Source: Eudorina sp. 2006-703-Eu-15
Lineage: Eukaryota > Chlorophyta > Chlorophyceae > Chlamydomonadales > Volvocaceae
Length of the DNA stretch: 64,000 bases
NCBI GenBank assembly: GCA_003117195.1
Contig: BDSI01000004.1
Location: 2,041,290-2,105,289, forward strand
Direction of reading: 5' to 3'
A program made the position numbers and the translations under genes. Position 1 is the first letter of the stretch. Each line of letters begins with the position of its first letter. A model generated the notes under the pieces. It searched no databases, was not told the DNA's origin, and saw only the letters and a list, made by a program, of their open reading frames with translations. Of the stretch, positions 11,693 through 22,869 are shown piece by piece.

Positions 11693-12751
11693 ACATTCAC
11701 TGGCCTAAGGCACAAATCCAGCCTCCCCACACCGGTCATAACGCCATCCCTTGACCCGCACGTCAGCCGCAACGCACCAGTTGTGTGGAGTGCGCCCGTG
11801 ACAAGGATCCGCCAGGCGGCCGCGTCGCCGGCGAATTCATCGGCGTCCGAAACGTCACCACCGCTGGATACGCCTGCCGAAGCCGAGCGAGTTGGGTGCA
11901 AGCGCAAGAGCTCACTTCGACAAAGGCAACAGGATTTCATCAACAACAACACACGTTGCGATAACAAAGCGGTCGGAACAGAAAACGCGGCTATCCACAG
12001 AGTGCAGCTGCACGACCCTACCCCTGAACACCGCACCTCATGCATGGAAACACGGCGAGTCATGGCCGCGCTGCGACAGGACACACGCAAATGCGTGCCC
12101 AAACTTGGCATCCCGCAAGGGCCAGTCGCACAAGGGCCGAGGCTACCCCCGAACATAGCTAAACGTGAAATACCGTGTATCAGGATGGCCCCCAGGCTAG
12201 ACGAGGAGAAGGGCATAGAACCCGCAAACCCTGTCCCAGCATACCTCGCCAGCAAAGGGTTTGATGGCACACAAGCGGCGCCCCGCGTTAGGAGGAGCGC
12301 TGGTGCCGAGGACGCCGATCTACCGACTGCTGTAGAGGTGGAATTCGGCGATGAGCCGCGAACACCCGGATCGTACACAGCGCCGCCAGCACTGACGCCG
12401 CACCAAGACCATGTTACCCCCCAGTGGTGGCGGCCACAGTGGCAAGTCGCTCGGGAGCAGATCCTCCAAAACCGTATCCCCTGGAAGTCTGCTGGCAAGG
12501 GCAAAGTCGAGGACACCACGGGACAGCAGCAATTGGTATACGACCTGTACAATGAAGCGGAGGACATCGCCGAGGTCCTCGCGGGCCCAATCACCAAACG
12601 TGTCGCACCCACAAGCGCGAAATCTTCCAAGAAGCAGAAAGTCGGGACGGGCAAATCAGTGACACATGAACAGTACTACACAGTACTGTTCATGTGTCAT
12701 TCCGATGGAATGACACAATCATCCCGATGTCAGCTGCCGGCGCGTACGTAA
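11693..12751 (+). pseudogene. LINE ORF1-like (gag-like) region
   Basis: This is one open frame through the 5' part of the element, which also runs upstream into the minisatellite by chance. It encodes a polar, Pro/Ala/Arg-rich protein without clear CCHC knuckles, ending with a basic Ser/Lys stretch near 12620-12660. The identification as ORF1 rests on its position upstream of the reverse transcriptase remnant. Its 5' end may be truncated. Confidence 0.5.
12660..12699. repeat. Perfect 18-bp stem with 4-nt loop
   Basis: The arms 12660-12677 and 12682-12699 are exact inverted copies (TGACACATGAACAGTACT) around the loop ACAC. A second small inverted pair (ATTCC/GGAAT) follows at once. It lies at the 3' end of the gag-like frame of the retroelement. 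Confidence 0.9.
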
Positions 12752-12755
12752 GCCT

Positions 12756-13560
12756 ATGGGGTACCTGGGGCCGAAACAGCTCCTGCCGGTGAAGGGGCTC
12801 TACGGCACCCGGATGGACCGTTACTTCCGACGGGCGGTGTGGGAACCGTCAGACATCCCCGCGGCACATCTGGAGAGGCTGCCGAGCGGACCCGACGCCC
12901 TGGCTAGGTTTAAGCAGAAACAGCTGCGCAGCGCGGTTCCCCGCCCGGTGTACACCAAGCCCCGAGACATCGCCCTCACGAATCAGCATACTTCAGCGCA
13001 CATGCAGAAGACCAACTGTTCGGGGCAAACGTGGATGCCTACTCCCAACCATTCACAGGGCTCTCCATTGCGCACCACAGCGTCCGCAGCACCCACAGCT
13101 ACACTGCTCGTTGCCCAAAGCGGGGCCCACACCTCGCTTTTGGATACCCCTTACATGTTTTACCTCGCCCGGATCAGCCGCGGTCCGACGTGCTCGATCA
13201 CCGGAGGCGTGGGCACCGATACCCTGACCCCTGGGTACAAAGGGGGCTTGGACCTCTTCGTCATCGCCAACGACACACAGCTCTACGTGGGCTGAATGCC
13301 CGCTCGATGAAGGCGCTACTTCAGAAACTCCAAGACGCGGAGGCCTCCGGCCTGCCTAAGGAACACCTACGCAAGCACGACAGCGAGGAACAGTGTCGCC
13401 ATACCCAACGACCCTACCCACCCGTGCAAGGTTGCCCAGACCATGCGACGAATGAACGACTCGGCACCGCCCAGGCCCAAGCCCACAGTACTAGTGCCCC
13501 GAGAGGCACAGGAGCTCCGACGGAAACTAGCGGAAGTTTTCCCGGGCAACATGCCGCTCC
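12756..13560 (+). pseudogene. LINE reverse transcriptase remnant
   Basis: An open frame from 12756 to 13295 ends in a block resembling the catalytic part of LINE reverse transcriptases. The family's ADD box reads IAND followed by TQLY (about 13260-13285), so one catalytic Asp is replaced. The coding sense continues in another frame after 13295, showing a frameshift. Much of the fingers and palm region expected upstream cannot be found. The protein is certainly inactive. Confidence 0.65.
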
Positions 13561-14593
13561 GTATCCCATTGCATACTATAATATGGACTAATCGTAGCTG
13601 CGTCAAACCGCTCGCAGGCGACGGCCCGAACAGACTTGGTGCGGCAGCGTACTGCGAACTTACCGGGGAAACCTTGCATGTAGACCCGGCCGGGTAAGGG
13701 TGTACAAATACAATCCAGCGGGCTGAGTTGTCGGCTATACGTGCGGCCATCGCGCAGCACAAAATCACGAGTCGCGCATTAACCATAGCAACCGACTCAC
13801 AAGCAACATTGGATCTCATAAAAAGAGCCATCAATGAACCCAGTAAATTACATATTTCCAAACATAAAGCCTTGCTTATGGACATTGTTGAGATGCTGCC
13901 AACACACGACTGTCCATTTAATAAAGGTAAAATCACATACTGGAATTCATGGTAACGATAAGGCCGATGACGGCGCAACTGCGGTAGCCCATGGTAATGT
14001 CGAGCCAACCGCCGCAGACAACGTCCCGTACGATCAGCTGGTCTGGCTGCGACAAAAGGATACAGGACTACATATCAGTGACTTTAATAGGGGCATCATC
14101 AAAGGTCTCCAAAAGAAAACGTTCGCGGGATTTACAACCGACACCACCCTATCTGAAAAATGGCGCGACGCGTCGACAAAACTCGACTCTGAATGCAGCA
14201 ACGCCTACCTAAACAACTCCCACACTAGTCATTGGCTAAAACTCCAAGTGCTGAAGGCTCGGTACGGACTCTTGTATAATGCGAAGCTGAAGAAATTGTA
14301 CGGCCCGGTCTGTCGCAATTGCACCCCGTCGAGTCCCACAATGGACTCTGGAGCTCACATACTTGGGAGGCTGCCAGCACGCGACGTTTAAAGGCATGTA
14401 CATCAACCGGCACAACCGGGCGACGCGTATCATTGCGGATTGGCTCAACAGGGGCCGCTACGGAGGCGGTTTCATGGTCATGGACGCGGGCAAGGCAGAG
14501 GATATCCCACCGTTCTGCAGTGGCACGCGGGTTCCCAAATGGATGCTGCCACATGTGACTGAAGAGGTGGTCCGACGCCTCCGACCTCGCTGA
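13560..14593 (+). pseudogene. LINE RNase H domain and C-terminal region
   Basis: RNase H motifs appear in order across frame changes: a first box WTNRSC (about 13584-13601) where the family has Asp, then RAEL with the Glu (about 13720), ATDSQ with the second Asp (about 13790) and HGNDKADD with the last Asp (about 13950-13975). Downstream the frame continues as a tether-like region with a Cys/His cluster and a RHNRATR segment, a pattern seen in volvocine LINEs. The first catalytic Asp is Asn, and at least two frameshifts break the reading frame. Confidence 0.75.
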
Positions 14594-15126
14594 CATTATG
14601 TTCATGCCCACACTTCTCGCCTCTCACAAAACCAAGCACAAACGCTACCAGGGACCCGTGGACAAGACCACGCACGAGGCATTATACATCCTCGAAGTGC
14701 GGTACACCGGCGACCACAGCACGCCGAAAAACTAACACAGAAGACAACGCAGCACGCTAGACTCAAAGAGGAACTAACAAAGGCGGCGTGGACAGTGCAC
14801 TACACCGAGGCGCAAATATATAGACACACTGGGCAGTACTGGAACCCTGCCGATTACACTCAAGTCGCTCCTCTGTAGGCTCGGAGCGACCACCGACCAG
14901 GCCCACAGCACCTGCCTGTACATCCATCGACACACGGTCGAAACCGCAGGCGCAATCATCCGGACCCGGCGAGTGAGGGACGGTGGGATACAATGAGAGT
15001 AACCAACCTAGGCTTCCCGGTGGTGCGGGCATACCGGGGTGAATACGCCACCCCTCAGTTCCCCACCCCCTTAATAGTTAATACACGCCAGCCTTCGGCC
15101 GGCGTACTATTATTGTTATTATTATT

Positions 15127-15141
15127 CCGTCCGTCCGTCCG
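15127..15141. repeat. (CCGT)n microsatellite, right flank of the LINE
   Basis: Just under four units directly after the ATT-rich tail of the retroelement. They match the repeat that precedes the element. Confidence 0.85.
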
Positions 15142-16543
15142 GCAGCGCGACTGGACTGCGTGATTTCATCCTCCAGATCCCCCAGATCATTATTACTCAA
15201 GACTCGAGCACTTGGCATTACTCGGTTCATGGGGGATCGGAATGAACCTGGCTGCTCTCCGTCCACCTGGGAGATGCTGCTGCTGCTGCTGCTGCTGCTG
15301 GGTATTACCCTATCAGGATACCGTTGCCATGGGTGCTTTCACCGCCGCGCGCCGGCCTTGACGGAATTGACTGCGGACCACCGGATCCTGCTAATTCGTG
15401 GATATGTAACGAACTTATATTGCTTGCTGATCATCATGATCATCATTAGGTTCGTTCATTTCCTGTGTAAGTGTATGTGTGTGCGCGGCCCCGTCATCCG
15501 CTGGACGGATGGACCCTCCCCGCCCGCCCGCTGCAGCGGCGGCGGGGCAGCTGCAGCCGCTGCGGGGTCCCCCATCCCGCCCGCCCTCGACCAACAGTCC
15601 AGCAAAGCGCATGCCCACATACACCCAAGGCCTGGATGGGCCGGCGCGGGTTTCGACAGTCTACACCCACATCGATCCCAGCCGATCGACCGTGCACCAT
15701 CCATGGACCAGGCACGCACCCAGGCAGGGCGCAAAATACACAGTCTGAGTCGAGCAGGCAAAGTTCATACAATACCCGCAAATTATTGTGCATCCATCCC
15801 TGTACTGCTAAGACCGTTGTAAGTATACGGTAGCAAGTTGGCTCCATAGCGCTGTGCATGTACCAAGTTCACTGTACTCTCTCGCACAAAAAGGATATCC
15901 GTACAAGTACGACAGTACCGTACTCAGAACAGCTCCGTCAGCACACTGATCATTGCTTGTAAGCTCACCACGCACATACACATGCATTTCTACGAGCGAG
16001 CGGAGGCGCCCTCCCAAAAGTGCGTGAACAGGGAAAAACACCACCACCTATCGACCGATCGCCTCTTTCCCTCCCGCCCCACAGCCGTCATTGATCGCTG
16101 CAGCCAGGACCCCCGCCCCGGCCCAGCCAACGCGAGGGACACGCGCCGTCAGCCAGCTCCAGCTGAACCCGTCCGGTACATAGTGCGCTGGGAGGCAGCA
16201 GCTAGCAGGCCCATCTATCGAGAGATCAATATATATATCGGGAGATCTTAAAAGTTCAAGGCCCATTCACATTCAAAGGCCGGTGACCGAAACGAACGAA
16301 CAGTCAACTCGAACGAAAGATTAACTCGCTCGGGGGGTCAACTCGGGGGCACACAATACAACGGTGGGTTCTGGCGGGCGGGCCAGCAGCAGCGCCAACC
16401 CAGCAGCACACATAAGCCCCACCACCAGGGCCGGCTAGGTCACCCAGCTCCCCGCCGCAGGAGCCATCGATCCCCGGCGGGGCCCTGCCATCGCGCGTCC
16501 TGATTAGGCAGGTAGCTCGCTAGCACTGTCATGCATCTCCTGA
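15142..16543. other. Intergenic region between the LINE and the MATE gene
   Basis: Holds a (CTG)n run of about eight units near 15275-15300. The part near 16544 should contain the 3' UTR of the minus-strand MATE gene. No gene was recognised, and no TGTAA signal was found on the minus strand. Confidence 0.4.
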
Positions 16544-18423
16544 TTAGGCACCACGGAAGCGCGGGCTGGCGAACCGCGGCGAGCCGTACGGGTTCTTTGC
16601 GGCCGCATGGGCGAGCGCCTCGCTGAAGGGGTCCGACGCGGCGCCCTCCTCCGCGGCGCCGCCGGCGCCGCCGCCGGCGTGCGGCGCCAGCGAGTCGTGC
16701 TTGTACGGCAGGAGGAAGTCGTGCCAGTCGTCCGGCTCGCCCTCCACGTGACCCACATCGGCCTCGTGGTCGTGAGCTGCCGTACACACGTGACAAGGCA
16801 AAGGAGAGGCGAGGATGGTATGAAGGGGGGAAGAGGGGTTGGGGCTATCCCGCTGCGGTCACACGCACGCACACACACACGCACACACACTGTTGGTTAC
16901 TGCTGTGCCCATTGCACATCACGCACTCCTGTTCTGACATGCTCACGGACACACGCGCACAAAACCACACAAAGAACGCGACGCTATTCCGATTTAGAAT
17001 GGAGATGTCCTCTGATCAATCACCCTTGCAATCCCGCCACCATCCTTGTTTTCCTTCACCTCCCCGCACCCACCCCAGCCCTCCCTAGACCTCCCCATCC
17101 CTGGCGGTGCCCATGCCCTCCCACCGGGGCTTGGTGCACTCGTTTCTAAGACCCGCCCACCTAGCCGCCCGCCCACCTACCCAACCAGCGAGCCTCGCCC
17201 CTTGCCCTCCCCTTCCCCTCGCCCTCCCCGCCCCTCACCCACCTACGGCCATCCGCTGCTGTGCCTTGGCCACCTCCTTCCGCCAGTCCACCAGCAGCCA
17301 CGTGATGACACACAGCCCCGCCGCCACCAGGTCCCCACTGTCGATACCGATCCACAGCCCCATCAGACCCAGCCGGGACTGAGGGGGAGGGAGGGAGGCA
17401 GGGAGGGTGGGAGGGTGCTAAGTTGAAGGATCCAAACCCAGAAACGAACCCGGGTAGGTGGGGTGGGGTGGCAGGGTAGGCGCTGGCGGGGGCTGGGATA
17501 CCGTAAGGGCCAAGTCCACGGAGAGGGCCCCGGGAGGAGGGCTGGGAGATGACGTGTATGCGCCCAAAACGTCCCCGTGCTCTTGCGCCTCCCTCCCACG
17601 CCTCCCTCCCGCGCCCTCGCCCCCCGCTCCCTCCCGCGCCCTCGCTCTCCCGCCCTCTCGGCCCCAGCGGCTCCGCCTCACCTTGAACGTGAGCCACCAG
17701 CCGAAAGCCACCCCCATGACCCAGAAGCCCAACAGGTTGTACAGCATCAGCTGATGCTGCCGGCCCATGCCGCGGAGCACACCCTGGCTCGTGCCGAAGG
17801 CGCCGTCGCAAAACTGCGGTAGGGGGGAGGGCAGGGGGCGGGGGCGGGTGGGCCGGGGGCGGGTGGGTGCGGGTGGGGCAGGTGCGGGGGTTAGGGGCCC
17901 CCAGGTGCTGGGGAAATGGAAGGGTGCGCATACGGCCCTCAGGAGCGATGCCCAACGAGGGGGGACACAGATGTGTCGTACCAAGCTGCCGTACATACCT
18001 GGAACGCGACGCCGAAGATGACGATGGACGACACGATGGACACCACTTGCGGGTCGCTTGTGAAGATGTAGCCGAGGTAGGAGCGCAGCAGGAACATGAT
18101 CACGCCGCAGGTGCCCTGTTGGGTGAGGACAGGCAGGGGGGTTGGGGAGGGGAGGGGAGTGGGGAGGGAAGTGGGAAGGGGAGAGGGGGGGAAGGGGGGA
18201 GGGGAGGGCCGGACCAGCGGAAGTGCGCGAGAGGGAGTGAGGGGCCGTTGAAGTTGGTGGACAGGGCCGGGTGGTTGTGGTGGGAGGCTGCGCCAGCTGC
18301 CCGTTGCACCGCAGCTGCCCGCGCCCGGCCTCAACCTCTGCCCCATACCCCAAGCCCCCCGACCTCGTCCCTGCCCCAGTCCTGTCCCCGTCCTGGCACA
18401 GCCACCGCCACCCCACACACCCA

Positions 18424-18495
<72 letters not shown>

Positions 18496-21400
18496 CCTGG
18501 AACACGGTGCCGCTGATGACGCAGAGGGTGGCCGCCAGGGAGGCCTGCTGGGCCAGTCCCGCACCCAGCAGATTGCCCACTCGGATGGTGGCTGCGGGGA
18601 GGGGGAGGACGGGAGGGGGAGGTGGGACGGAAGGGACAGGGAAGGGCCGAGTTCAAAGGACCAGGGACAAACGGAGGGGGACAAATGGGCAACAGCAACG
18701 TAGATGACAGCAGACGCGCACTGGGGCCGGGGGACTGACCCGTGGGTCGCCGTGAGAGGCTGATCGGGTTCTTAAGCCCACAACCCGACCCAACTCCAAT
18801 CAAAGCTTTAAACGAACTTAACCGAATCAACCACAACCCCAATGCCAGACTGAACAGGCCCCGACGTCCTCATAACCTCCTCTCTGTCTCGCGCCCAGCA
18901 CCTCCCGACCGCCCGCCCCCCCTCCCTGCGCTCGCCGGATCGACTGCGAGACCGCGGGGGCGCTGCTCGATCCAGCCGCCCGCACTCCCACTCCCCCAAA
19001 CTGCCTCTACTGCCCTTTCGCCGTTATACCCACGAGGTCCACAACCAAACCCACACACACCCTGCTCCCTGTGGACCTACCTCGCTCCCCCAGCCGCCCT
19101 GCACCGGCCCCCCTCCCCTCCCTCCCTCCCTCCCCCCCGCTAACGCGACCAGCAAATCCCCTCCCCGCCCCCCCAACCTCCCCGAGCTCACCCCACCCCC
19201 GCCCCACCCCGCCCCGTGGGACCACTTCTCCGTTCTCTTCTCCATATAGGTACAGGTGACACTACCGCAGTTAGGCGGTTTAAGGTCCTGGGTTCGAGTC
19301 CCAGGGTGACCCCCGACATTGTTCGGGAGCATGAGATTATGGCTAGCTGCTGAGATGTGGAGTTGAGATCACAGTTGATGGATTGAGATTCGCACGCTAG
19401 ATCGGTGGCGATTGCTGAACCCTCTGTCTCTACGGATGTGCGGGTGAATGGATGAGGTGGGATCCTTACTTGGCAGGGTCAACCGCCTTGGACCCTCGGT
19501 TCGTATGGCGTAGGTTCGGTGTGATGATGGTTGAAGGTGTCCTATAGAATCATATAAAAACCGCGACATAAACCCCTAGACAGGGCCCGGAAGCCTATCC
19601 ACACTGTAACGGTACTGCTACTACTACTATTACTACTATATAGGTACAGGTAGGGCTATCTCTAGGGTTTATATCTCTAGGGATATCCGTCGTCCCCTAG
19701 GGCTGTTTCCCTGTTTCCCACCGGCAGTGGCCACCGCGAAGGGGAAGCTGATGAAGGTGTAGGTGCAGATGCCCAGCAGCGTCGAGTGCGCGCTCACAAT
19801 GTCCACCCCCAGGGCGCCCGCGAAGGCGGTCGTGATGTCGAAGCTGCCCGCCTCCAAGGCCAGCATGCAGCCGCCTGGAAGGGGCGTCGAGACAAGACAG
19901 ACAGACAGACAGACCCGCGGGTCGGTCGGGTTCGGGTGGATCAGTAGGGGGCTGGTGACCCACGGGTCGGCAGGACAGCACAGGACACATTAGGGGACGT
20001 GAAAGGACACGTGCGATGACGCACGGAAGGGGGGGCCGCCCGGCGCGCGAAACCGATACCGACCCCGATGAACCCCCGGGTGGCGCCATCGCGTGACTTA
20101 TGTGTATGTGGCGCCCCAGCAGCCACACCGGGCGCATCCCACCCTTCGATGGTCACACCACATCAGAAGGCGCAACCCATCCCAATTCCCTGCCCATCCA
20201 AATTCCCTGCCCATCCAAATTCCCTGCCCATCCCAGCGCCTCCCCCCCAGCCACATGCACAAATAACATACGCACACGTACAAAGCCTGAAACGTTGGGC
20301 GCCGCTACGCCCATCGCATATCACGCACACCACCGCCTTGCACGCCTTCGCACACGCGACACGCCCGCCCCACTCACCCGGTATGCCCAGCTGCATGAAC
20401 ATGCCCAGGACCCGTACCGAGCAGGCCTTGCCCCAGCAGCGCGAGCTGCGCGCCAGCCACCTGCCCCACCCCCCTGGGTGGTAGCGGTGCTGCAGCAGCA
20501 CCACCGCCACCACGTACGCCCCCAGCTGCACGAACCGCGACACGCTGGTGGCGATGGGCGCACCCTGGGGACAGTTGGCGGTTGGTTGGTTGGTTGGGGC
20601 CGTTGGTTTGATGGTCGGAGAGAGAGTGAGAAAGGGGAGAGAGACAGAGACACGGAGAGAGACAGAGCAGCTGTGAAATTGTGATTTTGACGCACTGTTC
20701 TGTCCCATGTCGAAGCCCAAGCCCAAACCAAAACACAAACCCGTCCCCTCCCTCCTTTCCCTCCTCCGATCAGCTCACAACGAATCCGAGGTAGTGCACG
20801 AAGACGGCGTTGCTGAGCACGTTGAAGGCGCACGTGCCCGCAGCCACGAGCGCGGGCGGCCCCATGCAGTTCTGGGTCTGCATGAACTTCATGATCACGA
20901 CGCTCCACATCTGTACGGACATACAAGTGTACAGCAAGCACGGCAGGTCACGTACGGCTGCGCACTAAACACGACATACAATGGTGATCACAGGCACACA
21001 GGTGAACCCGGGGCCAGCCGGTGTGTGTCTCTGCGGTGCTTAGCTGCCCTCTCTGTGTGTGTCAGATGCTTGCAGCAACATGAGGTCATCATGCAGTCAG
21101 TCTCACAGGGCCCAGAAGGCCTCTTCGAACCATGCAGACCCCGCTTACGTCTCCCATCCCCGCCCACCCTTCCCAGCCCTCCCCGCAACTCCTCTCGGCC
21201 TTCCTCCCAGCCCTGTCTGACAGCCGTGCTCTCCGCCATCGCAACCCCCCTTGCCGGCCCCGGCCCTTCACAGCCCCGCCCAGCCCCCAGCCCTGCTAGA
21301 CCTGACCTCGCCGGCCCCCGCCCTCCCCCCCCCCGCCCCACACCCCACCATGGGCCACAACCCGGGTATGAGCCAGCGACAGAAGACCGCCACCAGGTCC

Positions 21401-22869
21401 GCCACCTCGGGCGACTGGAAGAACAGGTACAGCGCCACCTCTCGGGCGTACCACAACCCCACCTGCGAGGAGAAGGGGTGGAGGAAGTGGAGTAGGGTTT
21501 AGGGTTACCTAGACCCGTGGGTCACCTTCCCCCGATCGGTCCTTGGCTGGATGTCCTGATACAGCAGACATGCCGGGGCTGCGACCCCGAAGACGCGTTG
21601 AGCCCGGGACTGCCGTACCAGGACTGCCGTACCCTCCCCTTCCCCGTACCGCCATGACGCCGCACAGCCCGCTGAGTACGATCACTGCCGCGTACGTCCA
21701 CGTCAGCAGGGAGCTGTAGTCGTTGGCGCCTGCGGGGGGGCCCCATGGTGTGTCGTACGGAGGTAAAGGGGGGCCAAGGGAGGTGCGGAGGAGGACAGGC
21801 GGGGCGGGTGCGGCGCCCCGCGTCAGCTCCGGGGCCATCGATTGGGCTGCACAGTGCACAAGAACCGATGAACCTGGTGGGAGGAGGTGACAGGCCCCAC
21901 CCAGGAGGGTAGGTCGGGACCGACGCGGCAGCCCGCGGCACCGTGGACAGTTCGGTGCGGTGCCTGCCCGGTGAACCCATACAGCTGCCCCGGGCGGCGG
22001 CCGGGCGGCGGCCGCAGCCGCAGCCGCCCCGGCGCCCGTGCTCTCACCGTATGCCTGGCTGCCCAGCGTGTCCAGCGCAGTGGAGCAGCCCAGCAGGAAG
22101 AACCACATCAAGTTGAAATACTGCGGCAGCCACCGGCAGGCAAAACGAGTTTCGTCAGGGGCGGGTAGGACGCTGGGGGCCGGGGCGGGGCGGGGCGGGG
22201 CGCGTTGCCGCCGCGCGCGGGAGTTGCACGAGCTCGTGCAGTGCATTTCAAGGGGCAGCGCGCGTGATTTGATGCATGGTGGGTTAGGTGATGGCCACAC
22301 ACGGCGGTGCCCGGGAAAACACCAGATAGGTCGGGCAGGGAGGGTTCTGACGGTGTGAGTGGGTGACTTCTTTCCACGAGAATAAATATGACATCCTGCG
22401 TGCGGCATAGCGGTATAAGTATTGGGAAGGTTTGATGGTGGAGTGCGCGAGCGCGTGAGTAACAGCCGCGCCCCGACATGATGCTTACAGTGTTGCCGAG
22501 CGCTGCCGCAGCGAGCTGTGTGACGCCCAGGTGACCCACAAAAACTTGGTCTGTAACGACCATGGTCTGCATGGAAGTAAAGCACACGCAGGCGTGAGGG
22601 GCAGTTCAGCACGTGAACACTTGCGCTGCGATGGTTGGAACGGAAGCGTCGCCGTGATACGATTTGCCCAATAAGCCGCATATCAGATGTTTAAGCACGG
22701 ACGGCTTTCGTCTTTCATTTACCTGAGAGCTGCAAGTTGTGACAATACACGGAAGTGCCAACAAAAAAATGGATCGCAGCTCTCGCTTCCAGGCACCTTT
22801 GGCGAGGGGCTTCTCGCCATTTTCCAAGAATGGAACGCTGGGATCGTCTCCGACTGCGTTTGGCGGCAT
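16544..22869 (-). CDS. MATE-family multidrug and toxic compound extrusion transporter
   Basis: A membrane antiporter predicted to export organic compounds, coupled to H+ or Na+; the substrate cannot be told. Exons (5' to 3'): 22869-22723, 22566-22489, 22120-22048, 21729-21650, 21462-21349, 20910-20779, 20564-20378, 19874-19722, 18591-18497, 18115-17999, 17813-17682, 17378-17243, 16776-16544. They total 558 residues, normal for eukaryotic MATEs. About twelve hydrophobic segments follow the MATE order, including TMVVTDQVFVGHLG (TM1-2), WFFLLGCSTALDTLGSQAYG, the short cytoplasmic linker AREVALYLFFQSPEVADLV, GAPIATSVSRFVQLGAY and RVGNLLGAGL at the start of the second bundle's TM8 region. The hydrophilic C-terminus (DHEADVGHVEGEPDDW) supports the chosen last-exon frame and the GTGGGT donor at 17242-17241. 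All introns are GT-AG. An in-intron SINE and a tetranucleotide tract lengthen the gene. Confidence 0.9.
17415..17450 (-). repeat. Intronic repeat family B, copy 2
   Basis: In the MATE intron between 17682 and 17378. The reverse complement has CCCGGGTTCGTTTCTGGGTT, similar to the copies at 39775-39835 and 40545-40640. Sense relative to the host gene. Confidence 0.45.
18422..18496. repeat. (ACGC)n tetranucleotide tract touching a splice donor
   Basis: About 18 units. On the coding (minus) strand the tract begins at the first base of the intron after the exon ending at 18497, so the donor GTGCGTGC is itself the first repeat unit. Confidence 0.9.
19258..19637 (+). mobile_element. tRNA-derived SINE with 14-bp target-site duplication
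   Basis: The 5' part contains a pol III B box, GGTTCGAGTCC (in CCTGGGTTCGAGTCCCAGG, a full T-arm hairpin), and an A-box-like stretch upstream. The 3' end is a (CTA)n-type tail. The insertion is flanked by exact copies of ATATAGGTACAGGT at 19244-19257 and 19638-19651. It lies in the MATE intron between the exons ending at 19722 and starting at 18591, in the opposite orientation to that gene. The 14-bp exact duplication points to fairly recent LINE-driven insertion. No complete tRNA cloverleaf could be folded, so it is not a functional tRNA gene. Confidence 0.8.

Larger units (their letters stand above)
11693..15126 (+). mobile_element. Decayed non-LTR retrotransposon (LINE, L1-like, with RNase H)
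   Basis: A 3434-bp element lying between two blocks of (CCGT)n. In order it shows a gag-like open frame to 12751, a degenerate reverse transcriptase remnant, an RNase H domain and a C-terminal region with a Cys/His cluster (CRNC at about 14310-14325, HIL and GGCQH at about 14355-14385). It ends in an ATT-rich tail at about 15105-15126. No LTRs were seen. Several frame changes and substituted active-site residues show that it is dead. The RNase H plus C-terminal Cys/His arrangement is typical of algal L1-type LINEs. The middle of the reverse transcriptase seems deleted. Confidence 0.8.

Noticed and set aside
11168..12751. A 527-codon open frame running from the intergenic region through the minisatellite into the LINE
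   Set aside because: The 23-bp repeat is open in all frames, so the upstream part is an artefact. Only the part inside the retroelement was kept.
19270..19312. A possible tRNA gene
   Set aside because: Only the T-arm and a weak A box are present; no acceptor or anticodon stems pair. The target duplication and tail show it is a SINE head.
21492..21505. TTTAGGG-like sequences here and near 23890 as interstitial telomere repeats
   Set aside because: Only one or two units each; expected by chance or as telo-box-like motifs.
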